A stretch of DNA of 64,000 bases from Proteus terrae subsp. cibarius (GCF_011045835.1 NZ_CP047349.1:3720001-3784000), one strand, 5' to 3'; positions 17,474 through 26,703 are shown, numbered from the stretch's first letter. Made by a program: numbers and translations. Notes: a model not told the origin generated them from the sequence alone.

Positions 17474-19120
17474 TTACAGTAAGTTAATGGCATCGCCTGC
17501 CACTTTCACTTGGATACCTTGAGTCAGTGCTTGAGCAACAAATGCTTTTAGCACAAACGCCAATTTATCTTCATCAACATAAGCCACAGTAATGTGGTTA
17601 CTTTGATGTCCCGCCATAAGGTCATCACGAGTTACGCCATCTAACGTACAGTTCAATAATGGCCATTCGTAGTTAGTTGCTTTACGGCGACGTTCAAATT
17701 CTGCTTCAGGTAACTCCACAGCCACACCTGTACCAATATGCATAATCACATCAGTACCTTCATAGTGTGCACGGCCCCATAATAAGCGCCCTGCTTTACC
17801 TTGACCTGCGATAGTTGAACCCCCTTTAGGGAAGAACATCGGAGGTTGGCGATAACCTGTTGCACCTTTTAGGCCACCTTTGAGGTGTTCAAAAGGAACA
17901 GAGCCTGAAATTTCCATATCCCAGTAGAATGTTCCTTCATACTCACTACCCCAACGAATATCATGTAGCGTGGTTTCAGCAGGTAATCCTAATGATGTTA
18001 ATAAACGCCATAACATCGTTTGAGGAATAGCCGTACCCATATCCACTTCGTTGATACAAGGAATTGGTGTGTTAGGGCAAATAATCTCGCCGTTTTCATC
18101 TGGCAGTGGGAAACGCGCGGTTGAACCAATCGCACCTTCAGCAAAGTCAGACGCAGGGCAACAATCTTTTAAGCCCTGCTGATATTGCACACCTACCGCT
18201 GTTAGACCAAAACGTTTTACGAAACGCGCCATTGCAATCATCATGGCGCACTGCTCCATCACTTGTTCACGAGTGAGTTCAGTTTTGTCATCTTGACCGA
18301 ACATAAACGTCATCCCGTTATCTTCGTACCACTGCAAACATGCTTCTCTTAACTCTGTCGGTACTTTCGCCATTTCGACCAGTAACGCAGATTGAGAAAG
18401 GGATTCAATTGGCATACCAATATTGATCATTGCCTGTTGTGGGAAGACCCCGTTAATCATTCCCATACAGAATGTATCGAACAAACCTATTATTTCTTTA
18501 TTTTTAATTATATATTCGCCGACTTTACGACCCACTTCGCCGGCTTCTGTCGCCATTACCCTGTGTGTTGGCGCAATATCTGTAAGATAGCTAAGCTTAT
18601 GATTTACATAACCATATTTTAACCAAGTTGCTAAACCATCTACAAAGAATTCATCATCAAACTCTTCTGACCATAAACGTGAATAATTTTTACCTAAACT
18701 AGTCATCGTACCCGCTAAACACAACATGCCCACAAGACCCGGCCATGTACCATCAAAGTTAGCCAGCAGTAAAATAGGGCCACGATGGTGTGCTAATGAA
18801 GAGGCAATATGGTGTGAATATTGCCAAGCGGTTAATAACACAATAACCGGTGCATCAGGATCGATTGCAGCAAACATATCGCAACCTTCACGCTGACTAC
18901 TGATAAAACCATGACCGCGAGCTTCATTAATTTCATGAGCACGCTTCATTTTGTAACCTTGAGCTTCTAATGCTGCAGCCAGTTTATCTTCAAATTTTTT
19001 CTGTACAGGCCAGCACGTTACGTTTGCAGGCTCGCGTAAGTCTGCGTTGGTGACCATCAGGATCTCTTTCTGACCTGCTGTGATGGTTGTCGGTAATTTT
19101 GGTAGATTTAAGTTCAACAT
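17474..19120 (-). CDS. L-fucose/D-arabinose-type ketol-isomerase family protein
   Basis: 548 residues, similar in size to L-fucose isomerase (about 590). The N-terminal Rossmann-like half has GHGFISSQREGCDMF and PVIVLLTAWQYSHH. The C-terminal half has CINEVDMGTAIPQTML, with the probable metal-ligand Glu and Asp, and GHQSNHITVAY, with a candidate His. Members of the FucI group isomerise L-fucose and D-arabinose with Mn(II). The start at 19120 (MLNLNLPKLP) has AGGGA upstream; a longer reading to 19177 would overlap the kinase gene. Context (aldolase before, pentulokinase in the operon) supports an aldopentose substrate such as D-arabinose. Substrate is inference. Confidence 0.72.
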   Translation of the reverse strand: MLNLNLPKLPTTITAGQKEILMVTNADLREPANVTCWPVQKKFEDKLAAALEAQGYKMKRAHEINEARGHGFISSQREGCDMFAAIDPDAPVIVLLTAWQYSHHIASSLAHHRGPILLLANFDGTWPGLVGMLCLAGTMTSLGKNYSRLWSEEFDDEFFVDGLATWLKYGYVNHKLSYLTDIAPTHRVMATEAGEVGRKVGEYIIKNKEIIGLFDTFCMGMINGVFPQQAMINIGMPIESLSQSALLVEMAKVPTELREACLQWYEDNGMTFMFGQDDKTELTREQVMEQCAMMIAMARFVKRFGLTAVGVQYQQGLKDCCPASDFAEGAIGSTARFPLPDENGEIICPNTPIPCINEVDMGTAIPQTMLWRLLTSLGLPAETTLHDIRWGSEYEGTFYWDMEISGSVPFEHLKGGLKGATGYRQPPMFFPKGGSTIAGQGKAGRLLWGRAHYEGTDVIMHIGTGVAVELPEAEFERRRKATNYEWPLLNCTLDGVTRDDLMAGHQSNHITVAYVDEDKLAFVLKAFVAQALTQGIQVKVAGDAINLL

Positions 19121-19170
19121 AAGATATCCCTGGTAAGGTAAACTCGGTTCATAATCGGAAAAATTAGTGG

Positions 19171-20757
19171 TCAACAATCTGACATCATTTCGTTATAACG
19201 CTGCTGATCTTGATACATCTGCAAATAAACTTGGTATTTGGCCTGATGGAAGGCAAACGTGTCGCTATCTGGTGTGATAATGCCACCTTCTCGCACCATT
19301 GCACTGGCAGCTTTAGAGAAATCATCAAAGGCTTTACATGCCACCGCACCTAATAATGCAGCCCCTAAATTCACTGCATCTTCTTCTTGTGCTAAATGAA
19401 TTTCACGACCTGTTGCATTGGCATATTCGCGTAGCCACAATGGATTTTTCGTTGCACCACCACACATCACGATGCGATTGATTTGATGTCCAGCATCTTC
19501 AAGCGTGTCGATAATATGGCGTGTACCATAAGCAATAGATTGCAGTGTCGCGAGATAATAACGAGCTAACGCAACTCGACCACTTTCCAGCGTTAATCCG
19601 CTTACCATGCCTTTGGCTGCAGGATTTGCACGCGGAGAACGATTGCCATGATGGTCAGCTAAAACATGAAACTGTGCTGTTGGATATTGTTCATTCTCTT
19701 CCAATTCAGCGACAGCTTCGTTTAATAAGGCATAGTAGTTAACGCCTTTTTCATTCGCCTCTTGCTCTAATTCAGCCCATGATTCATGACGGCGGATAGA
19801 CCATTCAACTAACGCACCAGCAGCACTTTGACCACCTTCGTTTAGCCATAATTCGGGTAACATCGCGCCAAAATAAGGCCCCCAAACACCGGGTACCATA
19901 ATTGGATATTGGCTCACAATCATATGGCAGTTAGACGTACCACTGATAATTGCCAAGCTCCCTTCAGGTTGTGATGCCGTTAATGCCAAACCACCCGCAT
20001 GTGCGTCAATAATGCCTGAAGCCACAATGACACCCGTGTGCAAGCCAAACGCATTGGCAACCGACTCGTCTAAACAACCTGCTTGTTCACCTAACGCAAG
20101 AATGGTTTGTGGTACTTTTTCTAATAATTCATCCAAACCGACATCGGCTAACAAGCTCTCACTAAATTGCCCCTGATGTGCTAAATAGTTCCATTTACAG
20201 GTTAATGTACAAGTACTTGCTACATCCCCTGATGTTGCTTTCCAAACTAAAAAGTCAGCTAAATCAAAGAATCGCCATACATTCTCATAACGCTCTGGAT
20301 AATGATTTTTTAACCACAGAATTTTTGGCAATTCCATTTCAATACTGACTTCACCACCGACATATCGCAGTGAAGGATCATTGGTGAGATTGATAGTGAC
20401 TGTTTCTTGTACAGCACGGTGATCCATCCACATGATGATATCTTGTTCAGCTTTACCGCTTGGTGAAACAGAAAGCCCTTTACCGTCTTTACCCACCGCA
20501 ACCAAAGAACAAGTGGCATCAAAACCAATAGATTTCACATGGATAGGATCAATCGCAGATAACGCCACCGACTCTTTTACGGTAGTGCAAACCTGTTGCC
20601 AAATATCGGTAGACGATTGCTCAACGAAATCCGTTTTTGGGCGGAATTGAGCAATAGGGCGGACAGAAAAGCCCAAACGCTTTCCATTGCTATCAAATAC
20701 CGCTGCACGGACACTGGCTGAGCCAACATCAACGCCAATAAAATATTGTTGTTCCAT
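19171..20757 (-). CDS. FGGY-family carbohydrate (probably pentulose) kinase
   Basis: 528 residues. The N-terminal actin-like phosphate motif is FIGVDVGSASVRAAVFD, followed by GFDATCSLV, a central WMDHRA substrate segment, TCTLTCKWNYL (typical of the ribulokinase/FGGY branch), SGIIDAHAGG, and the C-terminal signature MCGGATKNPLWLREYA. Members phosphorylate ketoses such as D-ribulose, L-ribulose or xylulose with ATP. The start at 20757 has GAGGG upstream; an in-frame ATG fifteen bases further out is possible. It is the first gene of the eight-gene leftward operon. D-ribulose is my preferred substrate because of the adjacent isomerase. Confidence 0.83.
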   Translation of the reverse strand: MEQQYFIGVDVGSASVRAAVFDSNGKRLGFSVRPIAQFRPKTDFVEQSSTDIWQQVCTTVKESVALSAIDPIHVKSIGFDATCSLVAVGKDGKGLSVSPSGKAEQDIIMWMDHRAVQETVTINLTNDPSLRYVGGEVSIEMELPKILWLKNHYPERYENVWRFFDLADFLVWKATSGDVASTCTLTCKWNYLAHQGQFSESLLADVGLDELLEKVPQTILALGEQAGCLDESVANAFGLHTGVIVASGIIDAHAGGLALTASQPEGSLAIISGTSNCHMIVSQYPIMVPGVWGPYFGAMLPELWLNEGGQSAAGALVEWSIRRHESWAELEQEANEKGVNYYALLNEAVAELEENEQYPTAQFHVLADHHGNRSPRANPAAKGMVSGLTLESGRVALARYYLATLQSIAYGTRHIIDTLEDAGHQINRIVMCGGATKNPLWLREYANATGREIHLAQEEDAVNLGAALLGAVACKAFDDFSKAASAMVREGGIITPDSDTFAFHQAKYQVYLQMYQDQQRYNEMMSDC

Positions 20758-20772
20758 GCGAACCCTCATCAT

Positions 20773-20813
20773 TTGCTAACGCTATGCTAATTTTTGCTAC
20801 TTCGAGTTAGCAA
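20773..20813. repeat. TTGCTAAC inverted repeat near the operon start
   Basis: TTGCTAAC (20773-20780) and GTTAGCAA (20806-20813) are perfect inverse copies, with related ATGCTAAT and TTGCTAC between them. The element lies just before the kinase start codon. If the halves were joined they would form a LacI-type palindrome centred on CG. Candidate binding region for the operon's LacI-type regulator. Confidence 0.4.
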
Positions 20814-20955
20814 GTTAATTCGAGCATGACGAAAAAACAATCACAATAAGATTAGTTTGTGATGCAGATCTACATAGATAACGTAATTATATGTTTTTAA
20901 TGGAAATTTATTTATTTGGCTTTGTGGGTTATTTAAGTGATGTACTGAATCGATT

Positions 20956-20981
20956 ATGTTCGTTATGAAACTAACGAACAT
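20956..20981. promoter_or_regulatory. 26-bp palindrome in the promoter region of the sugar-acid operon
   Basis: ATGTTCGTTA (20956-20965), spacer TGAAAC, TAACGAACAT (20972-20981): perfect 10-bp arms. It lies in the 440-base gap between the kinase (20757) and the secreted-protein gene (21198), so it could act on either. The half-site ATGTTCG is that of GlpR, but the 12-base spacing between the halves does not fit GlpR's 4. A partial CRP-like TGTGATGCAGATCTAC starts at 20858. The rest of the gap is AT-rich without genes. Confidence 0.5.
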
Positions 20982-21197
20982 TTAATTAATTAGATAAGTA
21001 AAATCACTTATAAAAATATCAATATCTCAACAATAAATATCCTTTTATAAAAAGATATCTCACTAATAATGAGAGATATTATTCAAAAAATAATGAAAAA
21101 AGGAAAAACAATAATATTCCTATTGCTATAACGCGCTATTACTTTATTTTTAATAAGTTAACTTAAATTTATATATTCTTTTTTGGAGCATTTAATT

Positions 21198-21626
21198 ATG
21201 TTGAAAAATATTGCTATCAGTCTTTCTCTGCTGTTTATTTCCTCTTCTGCTTTTTCAGCGACATTAGCAGAAAAAGAATTACACCAAAAATTCGAAGAAA
21301 ATATTCAGTCCCGTGTTGTTGATTTAAATAAAAGCTGTGATGCCAATATAAAAGTTACTTTTGATTGGCCTGCATTTACTGCTGATGATTTAAAAACAAT
21401 AGGTGTTGATAGTTATTGTAGCGAAGGATTAAAAGGCGTAATTAATACTTGTGAGAGCTCGAAAATAGCACAAGAAACAGTAAAAGAAAAAATACAGAAT
21501 ATTACCTGTTCTAAAGCAACACCTCGTAGTATTGAACTTAAAGAAGGCACGCTGAATTTTGGTATTGATTTCAATGCTGCAAATGATGCAAAAGCGGTTC
21601 AAGAACACTTAATGAATAATCTCTAA
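21198..21626 (+). CDS. Small secreted protein of unknown function, four cysteines
   Basis: About 142 residues with a clear Sec signal peptide (MLKNIAISLSLLFISSSAFS, cut after Ala-Thr or nearby). The mature part of about 120 residues has four Cys (SCDANIK, SYCSEGL, NTCESSK, ITCSKAT), enough for two periplasmic disulfides. The start at 21198 has GGAG ten bases upstream and gives the signal peptide directly. I do not recognise a family. It is monocistronic, convergent with the nik operon and followed by a shared hairpin. Confidence 0.7.
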   Translation: MLKNIAISLSLLFISSSAFSATLAEKELHQKFEENIQSRVVDLNKSCDANIKVTFDWPAFTADDLKTIGVDSYCSEGLKGVINTCESSKIAQETVKEKIQNITCSKATPRSIELKEGTLNFGIDFNAANDAKAVQEHLMNNL

Positions 21627-21645
21627 ATACATTAAATTCAACAAG

Positions 21646-21673
21646 CAGTAATGCTAAAAGGCATTGCTGTTTA
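21646..21673. terminator. Bidirectional hairpin between the secreted-protein gene and nikE
   Basis: CAGTAATGC (21646-21654) / GCATTGCTG (21661-21669), one G-T wobble, followed by TTTATT. It lies between the two convergent stops. Confidence 0.55.
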
Positions 21674-21677
21674 TTGA

Positions 21678-22430
21678 TTAAATAACAGCTTGAATAAGCT
21701 TTTTAGAATAATCATGAGAAACATTGCCTAAATTATTTATCTCACACAGTTCAATATTCCTTCCTTGTAAAAAAAACATCACTTTATCGCAGAAATAAGC
21801 CACCGTTTGAATATCATGACTAATAAAAAGATAAGAGAGTGTAAACTCTTCTTTCAACTGTTTTAATAAATCTAATATTTGAACTTGAGTGGGAATATCT
21901 AAAGAACTAAGTGCTTCATCTAATACAATAAGTTTTGGATAAGACGCTAATGCACGACATAAACAGACTCGTTGAGCCTGCCCACCAGACAGTTCAAATA
22001 TATAACGTGTATAGCAACTTTTAGGTAATTCTACTTTATCTAAAAAAGCAAAAATAAGTGTTTTCAATGCTTGATAGCTAATACTTGGATTAATGATTTT
22101 AATCGGCTCAGCAATAATTTCGCCTACCGTTAATGTCGGATTAACAGAAGTCATATAATCTTGAAAAACGATACTAATTATACCTTGGCGATGAAGTCGT
22201 TTTGTAACGGGTTTATTATTTAAAGAAATAGCACCACTATCAGGTAATTCTAATCCACAAATTAAACGCGCTAACGTGCTTTTCCCACAGCCACTTTCAC
22301 CCACTAAACCAAAGGCTTCACTTGAATTAATACTAAAAGAGAGTGAATCGATAACCTTCACTTTTTCACCAAATAGTGTGTTATTTTTTTGAGTATAAAA
22401 CTTACTAATATTCTCAACACTTAATAACAT
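21678..22430 (-). CDS. nikE: Nickel/peptide-type ABC importer ATPase (NikE-like)
   Basis: 250 residues. Walker A GESGCGKST, Q-loop VFQDYMTSVNP, signature LSGGQAQRVCLCRAL, Walker B LIVLDEALSSLD and the H-loop LFISHDIQ are all intact. It belongs to the oligopeptide/nickel importer ATPase group and forms a heterodimer with the NikD-like subunit, driving transport through NikBC. It is the last gene of the leftward operon that begins with the methyltransferase at 27489. The assignment to nickel rests mainly on the binding protein NikA; the ATPase alone would not distinguish nickel from peptides. Confidence 0.83.
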   Translation of the reverse strand: MLLSVENISKFYTQKNNTLFGEKVKVIDSLSFSINSSEAFGLVGESGCGKSTLARLICGLELPDSGAISLNNKPVTKRLHRQGIISIVFQDYMTSVNPTLTVGEIIAEPIKIINPSISYQALKTLIFAFLDKVELPKSCYTRYIFELSGGQAQRVCLCRALASYPKLIVLDEALSSLDIPTQVQILDLLKQLKEEFTLSYLFISHDIQTVAYFCDKVMFFLQGRNIELCEINNLGNVSHDYSKKLIQAVI

Positions 22431-22454
22431 AAACCCTCTTTTATTATGATGGCA

Positions 22455-23270
22455 TTAATCTATTTTTTTATTAATCAATTGCTCGAAGCGTAATGAAAGC
22501 TGCCGGCGTGCATTAATTAAATAACGCGTATATTCTTGTGTTGGATGTGATAAAACGGTTGTTTTATCGCCACATTCAACCATTTTCCCTCTTTGCATGA
22601 CGACTATATCGTCGGCAATTTCATTAACTAGCCCTAAGTCATGAGAAATAAAAATCAGTGTTGAATGATGAGTTGTGACGACATGATGAAGCAATTTTAA
22701 AATATCTTGGCGAAGTGGTGCATCAAGCGCCGTTGTCGGTTCATCCGCAATTAATAATTTCGGTGATAAAGCGAGCGCAATCGCAATCATCACACGTTGT
22801 AGTTGTCCGCCACTTAATTGATGAGGAAACGCCTGCATAATAGATTGAAATTGATGAGGAAAAACATGAGATAATGCCAACTGTGTTTCTTCTATGGCTT
22901 GCTTTTTAGAATAGGAAAAATGGTAGGTTAAAGTTTGGCAAAATTGCTTTCCTATTCTCATCAAGGGATCGAAGGCACTCATACCATTTTGCACAATCAC
23001 ACCTAAAGATGTTCCTAATAAAGCTCGACGTTGAGAAAGTGTTTCATGACTGATTTTCTTTCCTTCAAAGAAAATCTCTCCTGACATTGCTAATTGTTCA
23101 GGTAACAACCCCATAATGGCTTTACTCATCAAACTTTTACCACTACCGCTTTCTCCGACAATCGCTAATGTACGTCCTTGTTTTATCGAGAAAGAGATGT
23201 CATCAATCAGTTTTTTTCCACTTTCTTGATGAAAAATAGAAACATGCTCAAGCGTCAGTAAGTTGTTCAT
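22455..23270 (-). CDS. nikD: Nickel/peptide-type ABC importer ATPase (NikD-like)
   Basis: 271 residues. Walker A GESGSGKSL (last residue unusual, Leu-Met in place of Thr/Ser), signature LSGGQLQRVMIAIALA, Walker B LLIADEPTTALD, H-loop LIFISHDLGLV. It pairs with the NikE-like ATPase. The reading overlaps nikC by 23 bases, showing translational coupling. Compared with many NikD proteins it has a C-terminal extension of about 15 residues. Confidence 0.83.
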   Translation of the reverse strand: MNNLLTLEHVSIFHQESGKKLIDDISFSIKQGRTLAIVGESGSGKSLMSKAIMGLLPEQLAMSGEIFFEGKKISHETLSQRRALLGTSLGVIVQNGMSAFDPLMRIGKQFCQTLTYHFSYSKKQAIEETQLALSHVFPHQFQSIMQAFPHQLSGGQLQRVMIAIALALSPKLLIADEPTTALDAPLRQDILKLLHHVVTTHHSTLIFISHDLGLVNEIADDIVVMQRGKMVECGDKTTVLSHPTQEYTRYLINARRQLSLRFEQLINKKID

Positions 23271-24120
23271 GCTTTTCTCCTACTGACTGGCGATTATCGG
23301 GATCAAACACATCACGTAAAAAATCACCCCAAAAATTAAATGCGGTAACGACAAGAGTGATAGCAATCCCCGCTGGCAACATTTGTTCTGGATGTAATAC
23401 CATGACATTTTTTGCTTCACTGAGCATATTTCCCCATTCTGGCGTGGGTGGTTGTACGCCTAACCCTAAAAAAGAGAGCGCAGAGATCATTAAAATAACA
23501 CTGCCAATATCCGTTGATGCTAAGACAATAGTTTCAGCAAAGGTAACAGGTAATAGATGTCGCCGTAAAATATGACTGGACGGCGCGCCAATGACCTGTG
23601 CATATGCAATGTAATTACGATGAGAATATTGGCGAACAACCCCTCTGATCATTCTGGCATACCATGCCCATTTCACTAAAATAACGGCAATTAAGATATT
23701 ACCAATACCCGGCCCCATTATTCCCACTAACGCTAAGATCATAATTTCTGCTGGAAATGACAAAACTACATCACATAACCGCATAATTAATGTATCTGTC
23801 TTGCCATGAAAAAATCCGGCTAACATGCCCATTAACCAACCAATTATTAATGTCACACTCATGGCTAATAAGGCATAAAATACCGTGGTTCTTACACCAA
23901 ACAATAATCTTGAAAAGATACAGCGCCCTAAATTATCCGTACCTAACGGATAATCAAAACTCATAGGCTTAAATTTCAAACGTATCGAGGTTAATGTGGG
24001 ATCATGTGGTGCCAACCAAGGGGCAAATATTCCTGCAATAATCACAATCATAATCACCGATAAGCACAGCTGTGCGCTTTTATCTTTTGCAAGTCGTTGC
24101 CAAAACAGTTGCCACATCAC
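23248..24120 (-). CDS. nikC: Nickel/peptide-type ABC importer permease (NikC-like)
   Basis: 290 residues, inner-membrane permease of the DppC/NikC family. The N-terminal OppC_N segment is LCLSVIMIVIIAGIFAPWLAPHDP, followed by the typical YPLGTDNLGRCIFSRLLFG. The ATPase-contact EAA loop lies around YIAYAQVIGAPSSHILRRHLLP. Six or so membrane segments. It overlaps nikD and shares one base with the nikB stop. Works with NikB. Confidence 0.86.
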   Translation of the reverse strand: MMWQLFWQRLAKDKSAQLCLSVIMIVIIAGIFAPWLAPHDPTLTSIRLKFKPMSFDYPLGTDNLGRCIFSRLLFGVRTTVFYALLAMSVTLIIGWLMGMLAGFFHGKTDTLIMRLCDVVLSFPAEIMILALVGIMGPGIGNILIAVILVKWAWYARMIRGVVRQYSHRNYIAYAQVIGAPSSHILRRHLLPVTFAETIVLASTDIGSVILMISALSFLGLGVQPPTPEWGNMLSEAKNVMVLHPEQMLPAGIAITLVVTAFNFWGDFLRDVFDPDNRQSVGEKHEQLTDA

Positions 24121-25046
24121 TATCTCCTTAACCGTGGGTCAGTCATCATTTGAATGACATCCATCAGAAAATTAAAAAAGAGAAATAGCAGTGACATCAA
24201 TAAAATATAAGCTTGTATCATCGGATAATCACGACCAAATATAGCACTGATACATAGTCGTCCGATCCCCGGCCAAGCAAAAATATTTTCTATCACCACC
24301 GTACCAGCAATAAGCTTCGGAATGCTCATTCCCAATGCTGTTAAACTGGAATACAGCGAATTGCGTAAAATATGACGACGTAAAATAAGGTTATCGGATA
24401 ATCCTCGCGCTTTGGCATAAAAGACATAAGGCTGATGCCATTGATTTAACATCGCACCCCGTAATAACCGTAAATAAGTGCCGATATACCCTAAAGAGAG
24501 TGCCAGTGCAGGCAAAATAACAGACTGTGGCGATAACATCCCGCTGACAGGCAACCAATCTAAATAAACTGCGACCCCCCAAATTAAAAGCAACCCTAAC
24601 CAGTAATTAGGAATTGCTGTTAAAACAAATACAATGAAACGAATGCATTTATCCGTAAAACTTTGAGGTTTAGCCACACACCATAATGCTAAAGGTAATG
24701 CCAGAATAATCGTAAAGAATAGCGCTGTTGAGGCTAACCAAAGTGTTGGAGGCAACGCCCTTAGCATCTCTTGAATAACAGGAGTTCTTGTAAGAAAAGA
24801 AGTACCAAAATCGAGTTGTAAACCAGCCATTAACCATAAAAAGTAACGCGTAAAAAAAGGTTTATCTAACCCTAACTCATGGCGCATACCTTCAATGGCT
24901 TCAGGTGTTGGTACTATTTCATTGACGCGTAACGCGACTTCCGCGGGATCAGATGGGGCTAACTCCAACAGAATAAAGGCAATAAATGAAATCATCAGTG
25001 CCAGTGGGAAGATAGCCAGCACTCTCCAGAATATATAACGTAGCAT
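24120..25046 (-). CDS. nikB: Nickel/peptide-type ABC importer permease (NikB-like)
   Basis: 308 residues, DppB/NikB-type permease. It opens with MLRYIFWRVLAIFPLALMIS and the family's LELAPSDPAEVALR, then MRHELGLDKPFFTRYFLWL, and an EAA loop near YVFYAKARGLSDNLILRRHILRNS (shown in part). It is placed between nikA (71-base gap) and nikC (one-base overlap). Length matches E. coli NikB (314). Confidence 0.87.
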   Translation of the reverse strand: MLRYIFWRVLAIFPLALMISFIAFILLELAPSDPAEVALRVNEIVPTPEAIEGMRHELGLDKPFFTRYFLWLMAGLQLDFGTSFLTRTPVIQEMLRALPPTLWLASTALFFTIILALPLALWCVAKPQSFTDKCIRFIVFVLTAIPNYWLGLLLIWGVAVYLDWLPVSGMLSPQSVILPALALSLGYIGTYLRLLRGAMLNQWHQPYVFYAKARGLSDNLILRRHILRNSLYSSLTALGMSIPKLIAGTVVIENIFAWPGIGRLCISAIFGRDYPMIQAYILLMSLLFLFFNFLMDVIQMMTDPRLRR

Positions 25047-25117
25047 AAGGTTTGATCAGTGTGGCACGTTGATATTACGAGCCACACTTATATTAGTTGA
25101 CCTCATTAATGCATTAA

Positions 25118-26692
25118 TTAAGGCTTAAAGCGCATCTTTTCAAACGGTATTTCATATTGAGATGGATTAAAGCCCACATTTTCTAATTCACTACGATGGA
25201 TAGCCTTAGTACGTGAATAAGTTAATGGAATATAAACGGCTTGCTCTGCTAATGAGGTAAACAAGGTTTTATATAATTCCTGACGACGCGCTTCATTAGG
25301 TGTAATTAACAACTCACCAATCATGGCATCTAATTGAGCTTTATTTGCCAATCCTTTTTGCCCTTGATAATCCGCGTGAGCAGGTATTCTAAATGATGAA
25401 ACGAAAGAAGCCGGATCGTAAGGTGTTCCCCATGAGAGCGAATATTGCAAATCGAAATCACCATTTTTTTGTCTATCTAAATAGGCTTGTTTTTCTTCAC
25501 CTAAAATCGTCAGACCAACACCAATCTTTTTAAAGTCATCTTGAATAAGTTCAGCTATCTCTTTCTCAACAGCATTATTCACATTATAAGAGAGCAATAA
25601 CTGTAATTTTTCGCCTTGCTTCTCACGGATAGTCTTACCTTTTGGTAATACCCAGCCTTCAGACTCTAATAGATCAATCGCTTTTGTTGGACGATAAATA
25701 TAGGTTGGGGAAGAAAAATCACAGTAAGGCACACTACGCGCCATTAAAGTATCAGCGACTTTTTCGCTACCCGCTAAAATACCTTGGGCAATCCCTTCTT
25801 TATCAACCGCATATTGCAATGCTTGGCGTACTTTTTGGCTAGATGTCATTGCTCGGCTACTATTGAGCACAATGGCACGAGACGCGATCGGTGCACTCAT
25901 TTCCGTTTTGAATTTATCTGATGCCATAAGAGCTTCAAATGAATCCATATCTAACATATCGCCATCTGCACCAAAAATAAGCTGAATATCCCCTTTTTGC
26001 AGAGAAAGTAACATGGTTTGTCTATCGGGGATCACTCTCCATATCACACCATTTAATACCGGCTTCTCTCCCCAATAATTGGGGTTAACTTTAAACTCAG
26101 CATATTGGTCTTTTTTATGCTCAGTTAATACCCAAGGCCCTGTACCCACATAGTTCGCAACACCTGTTTTGGTTTTGCCATTAATAAAAGAATTCGGCGA
26201 AATAAAGCGGAATGGGCGAGTCAAACCTAATTCCGTTAATGTTGGGTAATAAGGGTTTTTTAGATTTAATTTAACAGTGAACTCATCAACAATTTCAACG
26301 CTATCAATCTGACGAACTAACTCTAACCACGCATGACGTTCATAGTTGTCTAGTACCGCTTCAATATTTAATTTTACTGCTTTAGCATTAAAAGGCTCAC
26401 CATCACTAAATGTCACATCATGGCGTAAAAAGAAAGTGTAGCTCTTACCATCAGGAGAAATATCCCAACGCTCCGCTAAATAAGGTGCAACACCTTTTTC
26501 GGTATTTAATACAAGGGATTCAAATACCATATTTTGAGCTGCCATCTCACCAGAGTAGAGATGCGGGTTGATATCACGAATATCTTTTGTGCTAGCATAA
26601 TCCAACATATTATTACTTTTGTCTGCTAATGCAGGAAAAGCACATGCCAGTGTTAATAATAGCGTTGGGAACACTGAAAGTAAGGGCTTCAC
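25118..26692 (-). CDS. nikA: NikA, periplasmic nickel-binding protein
   Basis: 524 residues with a Sec signal peptide (MKPLLSVFPTLLLTLACAFPALA). It is strongly NikA-like: INPHLYSGEMAAQNMVFE, RHAWLELVRQI, RPFRFISPNSF, GTGPWVL, YWGEKPVL, VADTLMARSVPY, and WGTPYDPASFVSSFRIPAHAD, where the His corresponds to the nickel-contacting His416 of E. coli NikA. It delivers Ni(II), probably bound to a small chelator such as histidine, to NikBCDE. Nickel would serve urease and hydrogenases. It lies between the methyltransferase (11-base gap) and nikB. Confidence 0.9.
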   Translation of the reverse strand: MKPLLSVFPTLLLTLACAFPALADKSNNMLDYASTKDIRDINPHLYSGEMAAQNMVFESLVLNTEKGVAPYLAERWDISPDGKSYTFFLRHDVTFSDGEPFNAKAVKLNIEAVLDNYERHAWLELVRQIDSVEIVDEFTVKLNLKNPYYPTLTELGLTRPFRFISPNSFINGKTKTGVANYVGTGPWVLTEHKKDQYAEFKVNPNYWGEKPVLNGVIWRVIPDRQTMLLSLQKGDIQLIFGADGDMLDMDSFEALMASDKFKTEMSAPIASRAIVLNSSRAMTSSQKVRQALQYAVDKEGIAQGILAGSEKVADTLMARSVPYCDFSSPTYIYRPTKAIDLLESEGWVLPKGKTIREKQGEKLQLLLSYNVNNAVEKEIAELIQDDFKKIGVGLTILGEEKQAYLDRQKNGDFDLQYSLSWGTPYDPASFVSSFRIPAHADYQGQKGLANKAQLDAMIGELLITPNEARRQELYKTLFTSLAEQAVYIPLTYSRTKAIHRSELENVGFNPSQYEIPFEKMRFKP

Positions 26693-26703
26693 GTTATTCT
26701 CCT

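Noticed and set aside
20956..20981. GlpR operator assignment for the palindrome
   Set aside because: Half-sites match GlpR but the 12-base separation instead of 4 does not. I keep it as an unassigned palindrome.
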